NCBI RefSeq assembly: GCF_013009555.1
Contig: NZ_CP046176.1
Coordinates: forward strand, 3,255,501 to 3,319,500
From: Phocaeicola dorei
GTDB taxonomy: Bacteria; Bacteroidota; Bacteroidia; Bacteroidales; Bacteroidaceae
Direction: 5' to 3'
DNA length: 64,000 bases
The notes beneath the pieces were generated by a model. The model ran no database searches, was not told where the DNA came from, and worked only from the letters and a program-made list of their open reading frames with translations. This document shows, one piece after another, positions 26,138-35,560 of the stretch (its first letter is position 1; each line of letters begins with the position of its first letter). A program made the position numbers and the translations under genes.

Positions 26138-26632
26138 CTAAAATCCATTATTTAGTCCTTTAATAACTCCGGCTGATACCAGCTCTTGATAGAGGGCGTC
26201 TTTCGCAACGGAAACCACTGCTGAAATTCGATACTGCTTTCCCATTTTCACCACTGAAAGATTCTCTCCTATCATATTGGCAAAATTTATATAAGAACCT
26301 CCTTTTTGGAAGAAGACATCAAAATAATCCTGATGCTGCTGTTCTACCACCATACTTCCTGCCAAAGGTTTCTGCCGGGTACGTGAAGTCTGACTGGAAA
26401 ATCCTTTGAAAAGCACCCCATGAACCGCACACTTCTTGATCACATCGATATCCAATTTACTTTTCTTCTGGATTACTGTCACTTTTACTAAATAAGTACC
26501 CTGTACACCTACTCCTTCTCCCTCTATCTCATACTTTAAAAGGTCATCACCTGCGTACGCTCCAATACAGATGAATACAAAAAGAATCGTCATAATGATT
26601 CTACCGACAAATTTCACATTCATTACTTTCAT
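26138..26632 (-). CDS. Small exported protein, paralogue of the LPP20-like lipoprotein
   Basis: The protein has 164 residues with a signal peptide ending CIGAYAG; the ATG at 26623 (MNVKFVG) is an alternative start. There is no lipobox, so unlike its paralogue at 25.4-25.9 kb it should be soluble in the periplasm or secreted. Shared elements in the same order are AVxxVLFKG, a Pro-Leu, YFxxFFxxGGxYxxxxxM, and a C-terminal helix (LYQELVSAGVIKG against LQQKLIEDKILKP). It is the second gene of the operon, 22 bp after the TPR/WG gene. Function unknown. Confidence 0.7.
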   Translation of the reverse strand: MKVMNVKFVGRIIMTILFVFICIGAYAGDDLLKYEIEGEGVGVQGTYLVKVTVIQKKSKLDIDVIKKCAVHGVLFKGFSSQTSRTRQKPLAGSMVVEQQHQDYFDVFFQKGGSYINFANMIGENLSVVKMGKQYRISAVVSVAKDALYQELVSAGVIKGLNNGF

Positions 26633-26654
26633 AATTCTAATCTTTAATTATATA

Positions 26655-28343
26655 TTATTGTTCACACCCTTCTTTACTGGCAAACTGCAAATATTCATCC
26701 TTCACTTTCCGATAATACTCTCCCATCAATTTGCCTGTATTCTCCTGAATCTTTTCTTCAAGATCTTCTAACACATATTTCAAAAAATCGCAATGATTAC
26801 TGCCTCCTGCTATAGCAGTAGCTGTAGATCCACCAAGGGCATCTATCTCATCCATAGAAACCCCCAGACTAATTCCGGATGAAGGCTTATTTTGATTTCT
26901 GCTTTCATCCTTAAAAGAATTAGAGTTCGTAGATTCCAAATCATTATGCACACTTGCAATGTAACCAATCGTATTCAAAGTTCTTTTCTTCTTGTCCTTT
27001 TTGGCTTGCTTCAGCGCCAACGCTACTTCTTCATTATCCGGATCCAATTCTGCCGCTATCTTCAGATGCTCCATTCCCTTAGAATAAATGCCATCTGCCA
27101 CTTGTCCTTTTCCCATATAATAGTGGGCCATGGCATAGTCCGGAATCAAGTCTGTTAATAAATTAAACATACCCCAAGCACCTGCCACTCCCCTTTTTTC
27201 TTCTTTCAAAAAGGATTCTGTCACATCCTCTGCAAAGCCATCAGAGAGTTGTCCCTTCGTATCTATCCAACCAAGTACGGAATTCAGCCAAACAGGTGCT
27301 TTGCCATCCACAAAACTACCTATATAATCAATCCTTCCCGGTAGTAATAAAGCACCTTGACTATTATATAACCCCATTGCAAAACTTTTGGCAATCCAGA
27401 CCTTTGCCGATACATCATAATATACCCATTGATAAACACAAGGCAATATAGTACGCCCATATATATCCAAAACTCCCCATTTATCCCGCTTGCAAGCAAG
27501 AACGAATCCATCTTCAGCTATTATAAGCTCCTCATATTCTGTAGGAATTACAATTTGTTCTCCCACTATAAGGCCCATTTTACCATTATCTTCCCTTATT
27601 CTGAGAGAATCGGTTATAACTTCTGTTCCAGGATTATTAATTTTTTCATTGACCTCTCTGCTACATTCAGCGATTTTATCAAGCAAATCATCAAAATCAC
27701 CGTTCCCTTTCGCATTTTTCATTTCTTCTTGTTTCTGACGATATACCTTATTGGATATAGGAACGCTTATCATTGCTTCTTCTAGAATATATTTACATGG
27801 AACAACGATTTCCCCCCTCAAATTAATAGCCCCGAACTTACCATCTTGCTTGATTGTAGCCAACATGTTATCTCTAAAATTATCAGCGTAATCAAATTGA
27901 GGTTCAATGACAAATTCTCCTTTTTTATTTATAAAGCCAAATTTGCCATTCTTCTTTACCGCAGACAGTCCTAAATTAAACCCATGAACATCATCTACAT
28001 TTTCAAACTGCGGTTTAATTATAAAACGGTTGTGTATGTCTATAAAACCTACTTTTCCTCCTAAAACTACTCCCGCCAACTTTTCTGTAAATCTCTTAGT
28101 CACCTCTTCATATTGTGGAGAAATCAACCAATTTATCTCATAATCCTGATTTACTAAAGCCGCATCCCATTCACCAAACATAGAATTACCTCTATATTTT
28201 GAATTTTCCCACCATCCTTTATTTTCGGTCTGCTCATATCCCCATTTCTTTGTTGCAGCATTTTGGCGTGCTTTCTGTGCATAAAAACTAAAAGGTATAG
28301 CACAGCATAACAAAAACAATATTACTTTTTTTACTTCATTCAT
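26655..28343 (-). CDS. WG-repeat protein with TPR-like segment, first gene of operon
   Basis: The protein has about 562 residues with a signal peptide ending PFSFYAQ; I prefer the ATG at 28343 (MNEVKKVILF) to one two codons earlier. WG repeats include KVGFIDIHNRFIIKPQFENV, KFGFINKKGEFVIEPQFDYA, KFGAINLRGEIVVPCKYI, KMGLIVGEQIVIPTEYEEL and KWGVLDIYGRTILPCVYQW. After about residue 375 comes a TPR-like pair (LIPDYAMAHYYMGKGQVADG, HLKIAAELDPDNEEVALAL), then a polar Ser/Asn-rich linker and a helical end. It follows the response regulator gene by about 270 bp, a gap long enough for a regulated promoter. Role unknown; WG and TPR units both suggest protein binding. Confidence 0.8.
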   Translation of the reverse strand: MNEVKKVILFLLCCAIPFSFYAQKARQNAATKKWGYEQTENKGWWENSKYRGNSMFGEWDAALVNQDYEINWLISPQYEEVTKRFTEKLAGVVLGGKVGFIDIHNRFIIKPQFENVDDVHGFNLGLSAVKKNGKFGFINKKGEFVIEPQFDYADNFRDNMLATIKQDGKFGAINLRGEIVVPCKYILEEAMISVPISNKVYRQKQEEMKNAKGNGDFDDLLDKIAECSREVNEKINNPGTEVITDSLRIREDNGKMGLIVGEQIVIPTEYEELIIAEDGFVLACKRDKWGVLDIYGRTILPCVYQWVYYDVSAKVWIAKSFAMGLYNSQGALLLPGRIDYIGSFVDGKAPVWLNSVLGWIDTKGQLSDGFAEDVTESFLKEEKRGVAGAWGMFNLLTDLIPDYAMAHYYMGKGQVADGIYSKGMEHLKIAAELDPDNEEVALALKQAKKDKKKRTLNTIGYIASVHNDLESTNSNSFKDESRNQNKPSSGISLGVSMDEIDALGGSTATAIAGGSNHCDFLKYVLEDLEEKIQENTGKLMGEYYRKVKDEYLQFASKEGCEQ

Positions 28344-28349
28344 ATACAT

Positions 28350-28614
28350 GTCTTTTTTTTAACCTTATGTGGCTTCAAAGAAAAACAATTAACGCCATTT
28401 TACAAATTCACAAAACCAAGAGAAAGTATCAAACAGCCTAATAAGCATACTATTCTATCTAAATTAATGACTATATAACCTCATTTCCATATACCGCAAA
28501 GGAAAAATTAAGCACTAAAAGCAAAAAAGCAGCAATCTCACGACTCCTGCTCTTCCATTGTGATTTAAAATCACTTTCTATAAACTTGTATTTTCAATGT
28601 TATCAATAGATTCA
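28350..28614. other. Upstream region of the WG operon
   Basis: AT-rich, no gene. It must hold the operon promoter if the operon is not read through from the response regulator. I looked for direct repeats of the LytTR type and for TAnnTTTG on the minus strand and found no convincing match. Confidence 0.4.
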
Positions 28615-29379
28615 CTACAACAAATAAAACCTATCCTGTAATTCTTTTCTGAATTTCTTGGAAACCTGAAGTTCCGTAATATTCTCAAACGGGGGAAACA
28701 TGACACAGCGGTTCTCCTTAATCATCATCAGATAATTGATATTAATGATATACGACTGATGGATCTGGACGAAGCAGGGGTCATATCCCTTGATATGATC
28801 AGCCGTAGTATTTTTCTTCAGCAGCAGAGGCAGCTGGTTGTTCAGCACCACTTCCCACAGTTTCCGGTCGGAGTTATAACGGAAAAAACCAATGTCAATG
28901 GAACGTAGAATACGCAAATCATTGGTAGGCGTGGATATCATAAAGGTATGCTCGCCGACCGAATGCACACGCGCAGGAATAGCCAAAGATGCAGCTGCCG
29001 ACTCTTCCTCCTTTTTCATGAAGCGGTCGATAATCCCTTCCAGCTCCTTCTTGTCTATCGGCTTCAGCAAGTAGTCGAAAGCTGCCCCACGGATGGCATA
29101 AATCATGTATTTATCATAAGCCGTATAGAACACAATCTGCATATTCCAAGTGATTGCCCCCCTTATCTGTTCCAGCAGTTCCATGCCCTTCATGTCCGGC
29201 AGTTCCACGTCCAGGAACAGCAAATCCGGATGAACCTTTTCCAGCAGTTTCCGGCCATTCACACCGTTACGCGCCATCCCATCTATAGACAGCCTGTTAT
29301 ATTTCTTCAGTTCCAGACAAAGATTGTCCGCAGAGAACTCATCATCATCAATTATTACGACCCTGTATAGTTTATCCAT
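28615..29379 (-). CDS. LytTR-family response regulator
   Basis: It is a two-domain transcription regulator of 254 residues. The receiver has the acidic pocket DDDEF (11-13), phospho-acceptor Asp57 in LLFLDVELPDMKG, Thr86 in FYTAYDK and Lys106 in YLLKPID. The C-terminal LytTR DNA-binding domain covers about residues 145-254 (FVQIHQSYIININYL is its typical core). I start it at MDKLYRVVIIDDDE (29379); the 24 codons upstream do not fit the family. It follows the sensor kinase gene in the same orientation with a 127-bp gap, and it is the nearest regulator to the exported-protein operon downstream. Confidence 0.92.
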   Translation of the reverse strand: MDKLYRVVIIDDDEFSADNLCLELKKYNRLSIDGMARNGVNGRKLLEKVHPDLLFLDVELPDMKGMELLEQIRGAITWNMQIVFYTAYDKYMIYAIRGAAFDYLLKPIDKKELEGIIDRFMKKEEESAAASLAIPARVHSVGEHTFMISTPTNDLRILRSIDIGFFRYNSDRKLWEVVLNNQLPLLLKKNTTADHIKGYDPCFVQIHQSYIININYLMMIKENRCVMFPPFENITELQVSKKFRKELQDRFYLL

Positions 29380-29506
29380 AGTAAACAATCCTGCTTTAGT
29401 TATTAACGGAACAAAAGTATTAAAACATGTTTTAACGCACAAACCCGACACTCTGGTTATGGAACTATAGCGACCGTTTCGGACACTATTCTAGCAAAAA
29501 TAATGA

Positions 29507-31543
29507 CTAAACCATCTTTTTCAAATTATAATCATAACCATGGGGCAGGAAGACAGCAAACTCGCAACCGGTTTCTCCGTCTTCCAACTGCACATTGGTT
29601 ATGGATATATCGATATGCTTCTTATTGTTAGCGTTCAACAACTGTATGGTTTGAAGAATCACTTTTATACCGGTGCCTGTACCGTAGTTGGCACTGTTTA
29701 CCCGGTAACCTCCCCCGTTGTCACGCACCTTGACACAGATTCCTTCCCCGGTCTTTCTGATGTCAACCCACAGTCTTTTCATCCCCTCTTTGTCCTTCAG
29801 GGCATGCTTGATGGCATTTTCTATCGGAATCTGTATCATCATGGAAGGAAGTATTTCTTGGTCAAGATGGATGGCAGCATCTATGGATGTGGACAGTATA
29901 AAGCTATCTCCCAATGCTTCACGTTCCAGGTTGATAAACGTATTGACAAAGTCCAGTTCCTCAGCCATGGTAACACACAGTTGCTCGGTCAGTTCCAGGT
30001 TGCGCCGCATCAGTTTTACCAGCCCACGCATATTTCCGACTTGCTCGTCGGTGTAGTTACCCATCTCACGGTTCAGAATGTTAAAAATGAAATGGGGAGA
30101 AACCCGGTTACGGATATTCTCCATACGCAAAGTGGCAATCATATTCTGACTTCTCATTTGCAGCAAGAAACGCTGTCTCTTGTTGTATGTGTAGACAAAT
30201 ACAGCGAGCCCCAGAATACAGATGCAGGCAAACATCCACAGGTAAAGCGTCTGGTTCAGCGCCAGAACTTCATTCTCTTTTTGCTGAATGAAAATTTTCT
30301 GCTTCATCAGCGTGGTGTCCTGACTGTATTTCAGATCAATTTCAGCTGTACGCATTTTAATACGCTCATTACGTGTAGAATCATCAATACGCTGATTTTC
30401 CATTTGATAATAATAAGCTTGTTTGAAATCTCCCACCTCTTCAAAATAATGTTGTAGGTAACGGTTACGGATATGCTGCATATTCGGTTCCACATAATCA
30501 GGCTGGATAGCCTCAGACATACGTTTACGTGCTAAAGGCAAATTATTCTGCTTCAAGGCAAGTTCAATCAACTGGGTATCCAAATAATAGAGAGCTGTCT
30601 GATTTTCGATAGAACGAAAAAAATCACTACAAAGATTTAAATAGTATGCGGCAGAATCAACCTGATTCATCAACAGAAAAGTTTCTCCCAAATTCATTTC
30701 AGTCAGATGTTCCTCAAAAATCATATCTGGATAAGAACGAGCTAACAATAATGATTTTCTGAAAAATTCTAAAGCATTAGGATAATCAGCACGAAAATAA
30801 TAAGAATTACCACGATTATTCAAATAAATATGTTTCTCAAATGGAAGCATCTTATCATATTGCCGAGCCGCCAGTTCATAGTAATAATCACAAGAAGTAA
30901 AATCACGAAGTTCCATATAAACCTGTGCCAATCCGTAATAAACAGGAAAACGCTTTTCTTCAGGAATCTTCAATGAATCACAGTAAGACAAAGCTTTACG
31001 ATACCACATCGCACCTTTATCATAATGACCGGTACGGACAAAAGCATCAGCCAAATTAATAGAAATATCATGAAGCATATCTCTGTTACTACCCTTCAAA
31101 CGATAATCGAACGCTTTTTGAAAACATACCACTGAAGAATCTGTCAACCCTTGACGAACACATACATTACCCCGCATATTGTAAATCTCAGCATACAAAT
31201 CATTAATTAACGGTGACGGTTCAGCTCCATCGCAAAATACTTCCGCTCTATCCATGCTAAGTTTAGCCGAATCCATCTCGGACTTAAACATATATGCTTT
31301 TGCCAAAAGAACAAGATAATGGCAATACGCCACACTATCTGTGGTAAACGACATTTGCCTGGCAGTCCGGGTACATACATAATTAGGATTTTTTGACAGT
31401 GAATCAATTATAAAATCATAATACTGCATATAAATATCCATTTGAGTCTTTTTATAAGTTCCGGAACTTGTACAAGATACTCCCCATATACAAAATAATA
31501 TACTATACCATAAAAATTTAAATATCAAATGTATGTTCTCCAT
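29507..31543 (-). CDS. TPR-containing LytS-type sensor histidine kinase
   Basis: It is a membrane sensor kinase of the His_kinase (PF06580) plus HATPase type. The start at 31543 is fixed by a strong AAGGAGGA five bases before the ATG, rare in this genome; upstream ATGs are ignored. The N-terminus is a signal sequence ending GVSC, a possible lipobox. Residues about 30-400 form TPR helices (for example AYYLNLCSDFFRS, HIYLNNRGNSYYFRADYPNA) in the periplasm. A membrane helix spans about 432-453. The phospho-acceptor is His484 in RVSPHFIFN; N-box NAIKHAL and DNGGGY, GTGTGIK follow. It presumably phosphorylates the LytTR regulator encoded next. The signal is unknown. Confidence 0.9.
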   Translation of the reverse strand: MENIHLIFKFLWYSILFCIWGVSCTSSGTYKKTQMDIYMQYYDFIIDSLSKNPNYVCTRTARQMSFTTDSVAYCHYLVLLAKAYMFKSEMDSAKLSMDRAEVFCDGAEPSPLINDLYAEIYNMRGNVCVRQGLTDSSVVCFQKAFDYRLKGSNRDMLHDISINLADAFVRTGHYDKGAMWYRKALSYCDSLKIPEEKRFPVYYGLAQVYMELRDFTSCDYYYELAARQYDKMLPFEKHIYLNNRGNSYYFRADYPNALEFFRKSLLLARSYPDMIFEEHLTEMNLGETFLLMNQVDSAAYYLNLCSDFFRSIENQTALYYLDTQLIELALKQNNLPLARKRMSEAIQPDYVEPNMQHIRNRYLQHYFEEVGDFKQAYYYQMENQRIDDSTRNERIKMRTAEIDLKYSQDTTLMKQKIFIQQKENEVLALNQTLYLWMFACICILGLAVFVYTYNKRQRFLLQMRSQNMIATLRMENIRNRVSPHFIFNILNREMGNYTDEQVGNMRGLVKLMRRNLELTEQLCVTMAEELDFVNTFINLEREALGDSFILSTSIDAAIHLDQEILPSMMIQIPIENAIKHALKDKEGMKRLWVDIRKTGEGICVKVRDNGGGYRVNSANYGTGTGIKVILQTIQLLNANNKKHIDISITNVQLEDGETGCEFAVFLPHGYDYNLKKMV

Positions 31544-31669
31544 CTTATCCTCCTTCATAGTTTTATTGACAAACATAAGCAAAAATAAACACAAGCATAA
31601 GCTTTTATTAAAATTTATTTGATCCCAAAAAGCCTTTTAGATAAAATTTACACAAAGATGAAGATTCAC

Positions 31670-31700
31670 TTTGTCATGTCATGAAACATCCCTACCTTTG
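31670..31700 (+). promoter_or_regulatory. Bacteroides-type promoter (TTTG-N19-TACCTTTG)
   Basis: TTTG at 31670-31673 and TACCTTTG at 31693-31700 are spaced by exactly 19 bases. The aldose epimerase ATG is 26 bases further on. Confidence 0.8.
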
Positions 31701-31726
31701 AAAAAAGAATTTATAAATGAAGAAAC

Positions 31727-32602
31727 ATGGAAACACTATCTAATTCTGTCCTGACTGTACAAATAGCCGAACATGGCGCTGAGCTTCAAAGTATCAAAAA
31801 GGATGGCAAAGAATATCTTTGGCAGGGAGACGCTAAATTTTGGGGACGGCGCTCACCTGTCCTTTTCCCCATAGTAGGACGTGTGTGGAATAATAAATAC
31901 CGTCATGCCGGAAACACTTATGAAATAGGGCAACACGGTTTTGCACGTGATATGAATTTCAAACTAACCTATAAAGAAGACAAAGGAGCTGTATATTGGT
32001 TGGAAAGCACTCCTGATACATTGGGCAAGTTTCCTTTTCCCTTCCGCCTATTGGTGGGATATTTATTAGAAGAAAATAAAATCACCGTAAAATGGCGTGT
32101 AGAAAATCTGGGAGCTATGGATATGTATTTCCAGATCGGAGCACATCCAGCTTTCTATTTCCCCAAGTTCGATGCTGCTACAAAGGATCGTGGCTTCTTT
32201 GTTTTTGACCGAAAGTCTGATTTAGAATATATCATGCCAATAGAAAAAGGTTGCGTATCACCAGAACGTCATGTACTAAAATTAAATAAAGAAGGGCTGA
32301 TGCCAATTGATATTCATACTTTTGATTGTGACACTTATATTTTTGACAATAAACAACTGAAAAAAATAACCTTACTGGATAAAAAGAAAAAGCCTCATAT
32401 CAGTTTGGAATTTAATTCTCCGTTAGTAGCTTTGTGGTCTCCTACCAAAACACATCCCGATTGCCCATTTGTTTGCATTGAACCATGGTATGGACGTTGC
32501 GATTCTGTAGGGTATTCGGGCGAATTAAAAGACCGTGAATGGATACAGAAACTAGAACCAAAAGAAACGTTTGATGTAGAATATAAAATCATTATAGAGT
32601 AA
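31727..32602 (+). CDS. Aldose 1-epimerase family protein (LacX-like)
   Basis: It belongs to the galactose mutarotase-like superfamily, which interconverts alpha and beta anomers of aldoses; this subgroup of about 290 residues is closer to LacX/YeaD-like proteins than to GalM. Typical parts are QIAEHGAELQSIKKDGKEYLW at the start, the histidine region GAHPAFYFP and the acidic site VCIEPWYGRCDS near the end. It is a single gene with its own promoter, convergent with the EamA transporter gene. The sugar is unknown. Confidence 0.85.
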   Translation: METLSNSVLTVQIAEHGAELQSIKKDGKEYLWQGDAKFWGRRSPVLFPIVGRVWNNKYRHAGNTYEIGQHGFARDMNFKLTYKEDKGAVYWLESTPDTLGKFPFPFRLLVGYLLEENKITVKWRVENLGAMDMYFQIGAHPAFYFPKFDAATKDRGFFVFDRKSDLEYIMPIEKGCVSPERHVLKLNKEGLMPIDIHTFDCDTYIFDNKQLKKITLLDKKKKPHISLEFNSPLVALWSPTKTHPDCPFVCIEPWYGRCDSVGYSGELKDREWIQKLEPKETFDVEYKIIIE

Positions 32603-32649
32603 TCAAGAACAACGGGGTATGCACGATGAGTCACACCCCATCTTTTTTC

Positions 32650-33573
32650 TTATTGACTTCCCAAATACAGAAATATCATACCAATAAGTACTAGCACCAA
32701 ATCCACGGCCTTGCTTTTAAGATTCTTCTCACGGAATACCATCGCACCAAATATAAAAGAGACAAGCACACTGCCACGCCTTACCATAGATACAATGGAA
32801 ATCATTGCCCCGTCCAAGCTTAAGGCATAGAAATAAACAAAATCAGCTGCCGACAGAAAAATAGATATCAGAATAATACACCAATGCCAATGAAACGGAG
32901 TGGTAGATTTGCGCTTCGGCCACCATAACAATATTAAGATACCTCCCATCATAAACAATTGATAGATATTATACCATGACTGCACAATCATTCTATCTAG
33001 TCCGATACCTCCTTGATCGGCAGGCGCCATGAGGTACTTGTCATAAAGCCCGCTGACAGCTCCCAACACAGCCGCCATTACCACATAATAAATCCACTTA
33101 TTATGTTTAAAATCTATTCCCTCTTTCTTTCCGCTGCGGCTCAGCATAAAAAAAGAGAAGACAGCCATCAGCACACCAATCCATTGGTAAAAATTCAAAC
33201 GCTCACCAAAGACCACTAAAGCTCCTACCAACACCATCACCGGACGGGTAGCGTTTATAGGTCCCACAATCGTGATAGGCAGATTCTTCATTCCAAAATA
33301 TCCCAACATCCACGACGAAAGGACAATAACAGATTTCAACACCACATAACGATGCACCTCCCACCCAGCAACAGGCACATAAAAAATAGAATTCTCCAAT
33401 ATTCCCGGCCTCCACACTGACAATACAATAAAAGGAAGAAATATCAAACTAGAGAACAACGTATTAAGAAATAATACTGGAATAACCGCATTGTCCTTTA
33501 ACGACTGTTTCTTAAATACATCATAAAATCCCAGCAGTGCAGCCGAGAGAAATGCCAGAAGTAACCACATCAT
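32650..33573 (-). CDS. EamA/DMT-family transporter
   Basis: It is an inner-membrane transporter of the drug/metabolite superfamily with about ten hydrophobic helices in two repeats of five. I start it at MMWLLLAFLSAALLGFYDVF (33573), where the first membrane helix begins; the 56 codons upstream are not credible and contain the promoter-like TAACTTTG (minus strand, 33601-33608). Length is then about 307 residues, normal for the family. Typical parts are GPINATRPVMVLVGALVVFG and GAMISIVSMVRRGSVLVSF, each at the end of a half. Substrate unknown. Confidence 0.85.
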   Translation of the reverse strand: MMWLLLAFLSAALLGFYDVFKKQSLKDNAVIPVLFLNTLFSSLIFLPFIVLSVWRPGILENSIFYVPVAGWEVHRYVVLKSVIVLSSWMLGYFGMKNLPITIVGPINATRPVMVLVGALVVFGERLNFYQWIGVLMAVFSFFMLSRSGKKEGIDFKHNKWIYYVVMAAVLGAVSGLYDKYLMAPADQGGIGLDRMIVQSWYNIYQLFMMGGILILLWWPKRKSTTPFHWHWCIILISIFLSAADFVYFYALSLDGAMISIVSMVRRGSVLVSFIFGAMVFREKNLKSKAVDLVLVLIGMIFLYLGSQ

Positions 33574-33600
33574 ATCTTTCACCTTATTTAAAACAGAAGG

Positions 33601-33608
33601 CAAAGTTA
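33601..33608 (-). promoter_or_regulatory. -7 element TAACTTTG for the EamA gene
   Basis: It fits TAnnTTTG on the minus strand, 28 bases before the chosen ATG, and helps to decide that start. Confidence 0.5.
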
Positions 33609-33662
33609 CAACAAAAAATAAACAAAGAAGTGTAGATTTTGATATAAATGGCATGGAAATAA

Positions 33663-33705
33663 AAGAAAAGGGGATAGAGAAATACATCTCTCCCCCCCTT
33701 TTTTT
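33663..33705 (-). terminator. Hairpin after the phosphohexomutase gene
   Basis: GGGGATAGAGA pairs with TCTCTCCCC with one mismatch and a short loop; on the minus strand it is followed by TTTTCTTTTATTT. It lies 50-90 bp after the stop of the mutase gene. Confidence 0.65.
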
Positions 33706-33754
33706 ATTTATGAATGAATATTCTCCCAGACTTTCGCCCAACGCTTACCCTCGA

Positions 33755-35500
33755 TTAAATTCCCAGTGATTTTCTTACGGCTTCCACCTTTTCCTCAGCA
33801 GCTGCATTAGCGGCATCGAAACATTTGTGGCAACCCATTTCACCTTTTACTTCCACATAGAACTTGATTTTAGGTTCTGTTCCTGACGGGCGAACTGAAA
33901 TTTTAGTTCCATCTTCTGTAAAATATTGCAATACGTTACTAGCCTCCGGCATATCTATTTCTGTTATATTCCCATTACCATCAGTAGCCTTCAAAGTTTT
34001 AAAGTCTTTGACAAGAACAACCTTAGAACCGCCTATTTCTCTCGGAGGATTAGAACGGAAGTTTTCCATCATTGCCTTAATCTCTTCTGCCCCGCTCTTT
34101 CCTGGTTTCACAACATTCACAGTAGTTTCTTTTGAGAAACCATACTCCACATAAATATCAAGCAAAACTTCGAACAATGTTTTGCCCTGATCTTTTGCCC
34201 AAGCACAAATCTCTGCTAACAATGTACAAGCAGAAACAGCATCTTTATCACGGACAAAATCTTCAGCCAGGAAACCGTAACTTTCCTCACCACCACCGAT
34301 GTACTGCTGTTTTCCTTCACGCAAACGGATCTCACGTGCAATCCACTTGAATCCGGTATAGCAATCCAACATTTCGATGTGGTTCTTATCTGCGACAGAT
34401 TTAATCAGTTCCGTAGTAACGATAGTCTTCACAATGAAATCATCATCCTTCATCTTACCCATCGCAATACGATTCTTTATTATATAATACAAGAACAGCA
34501 AACAGGTTTGGTTACCATTGATCAGCACCCATTCTCCTTTGTCATTTTTACAAGCCATACCTACACGGTCAGCATCCGGATCACTAGCCATTACAATGTC
34601 GGCGTCAATTTTCTTAGCCAAATCAATAGCCATAGACAAAGCCTCGGCATTTTCCGGATTCGGAGAAATAACAGTCGGAAAATCGCCACTCTTCACCATT
34701 TGTTCAGGCACGGTATGTACATTTTCAAATCCCCATTGCTTCAATGCACGCGGAATCAACATCATACCTGTACCATGAATCGGAGTATACACAATTTTCA
34801 AATCCTTCTGACGCTTGATCACTTCAGGATCAATAGAAATTGTTTTCACTTTATTCAAATAGACGCTGTCTACCTCTTCGCCCACAATCTGAATCAGATC
34901 CTTGTTACCTTCAAACTTAATGTCGGTAGCCGATGAAATCTTGTTCACCTCATCAATGATACCTTTATCGTGCGGAGCCAATACTTGTGCACCATCATCC
35001 CAATAAGCCTTGTAACCATTGTATTCTCTCGGATTATGAGAGGCAGTAATATTGATACCGCTCTGGCAACCGAAATGACGGATAGCAAATGACATTTCAG
35101 GAGTAGGACGCATATCTTCAAACAAATATACTTTAATACCATTCGCTGAAAAAATATTGGCAGAAATTTCCGCAAACAAACGGCTGTTGTTACGGCAATC
35201 ATGACCTACCACTACAGAAATCTGATCGAGATCTTTAAAATTTTTATTTAGATAATTAGACAAGCCTTGAGTAGCAGCACCTACCGTATAAATATTCATA
35301 CGGTTACTACCCACGCCCATAATACCACGCAAACCACCTGTTCCAAACTCCAAATCTTTATAAAATGCTTCAATCAAATCAGTCTTATCGGGATTCGCCA
35401 ACATTTTCTTAATTTCAGCCTGTGTTTCGGCATCATAAGCAGGTGTTAACCATTTCTCTGCTTTCTCTGTCACTTGCTTTATCAATTCTTCATTTTCCAT
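33755..35500 (-). CDS. Phosphoglucomutase/phosphomannomutase family (phospho-sugar mutase)
   Basis: It interconverts hexose 1- and 6-phosphates in the cytoplasm, feeding glycogen, capsule and lipopolysaccharide precursors. At 581 residues it belongs to the long PGM2-like type. The phosphoserine loop is GINITASHNPREYNGYKAYW, the metal loop is ASDPDADRVGMA, the sugar loop is GGGEESYGF and the phosphate-binding loop is VRPSGTEPKIKFY. The enzyme acts alone here. A -7 element TACATTTG lies 53-60 bases upstream of the ATG. Confidence 0.94.
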   Translation of the reverse strand: MENEELIKQVTEKAEKWLTPAYDAETQAEIKKMLANPDKTDLIEAFYKDLEFGTGGLRGIMGVGSNRMNIYTVGAATQGLSNYLNKNFKDLDQISVVVGHDCRNNSRLFAEISANIFSANGIKVYLFEDMRPTPEMSFAIRHFGCQSGINITASHNPREYNGYKAYWDDGAQVLAPHDKGIIDEVNKISSATDIKFEGNKDLIQIVGEEVDSVYLNKVKTISIDPEVIKRQKDLKIVYTPIHGTGMMLIPRALKQWGFENVHTVPEQMVKSGDFPTVISPNPENAEALSMAIDLAKKIDADIVMASDPDADRVGMACKNDKGEWVLINGNQTCLLFLYYIIKNRIAMGKMKDDDFIVKTIVTTELIKSVADKNHIEMLDCYTGFKWIAREIRLREGKQQYIGGGEESYGFLAEDFVRDKDAVSACTLLAEICAWAKDQGKTLFEVLLDIYVEYGFSKETTVNVVKPGKSGAEEIKAMMENFRSNPPREIGGSKVVLVKDFKTLKATDGNGNITEIDMPEASNVLQYFTEDGTKISVRPSGTEPKIKFYVEVKGEMGCHKCFDAANAAAEEKVEAVRKSLGI

Positions 35501-35552
35501 AATTTTTTGTTATTTATAAGGTTTATAATTATATCCGATTTTTACGTCTTGA

Positions 35553-35560
35553 CAAATGTA
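35553..35560 (-). promoter_or_regulatory. -7 element TACATTTG for the mutase gene
   Basis: It fits TAnnTTTG on the minus strand, giving a leader of about 45 nt before the ATG at 35500. Confidence 0.5.

Noticed and set aside
34379..34936. 185-codon open frame opposite the phosphohexomutase gene
   Set aside because: Shadow of the real gene with many His and Asn and no domain pattern.
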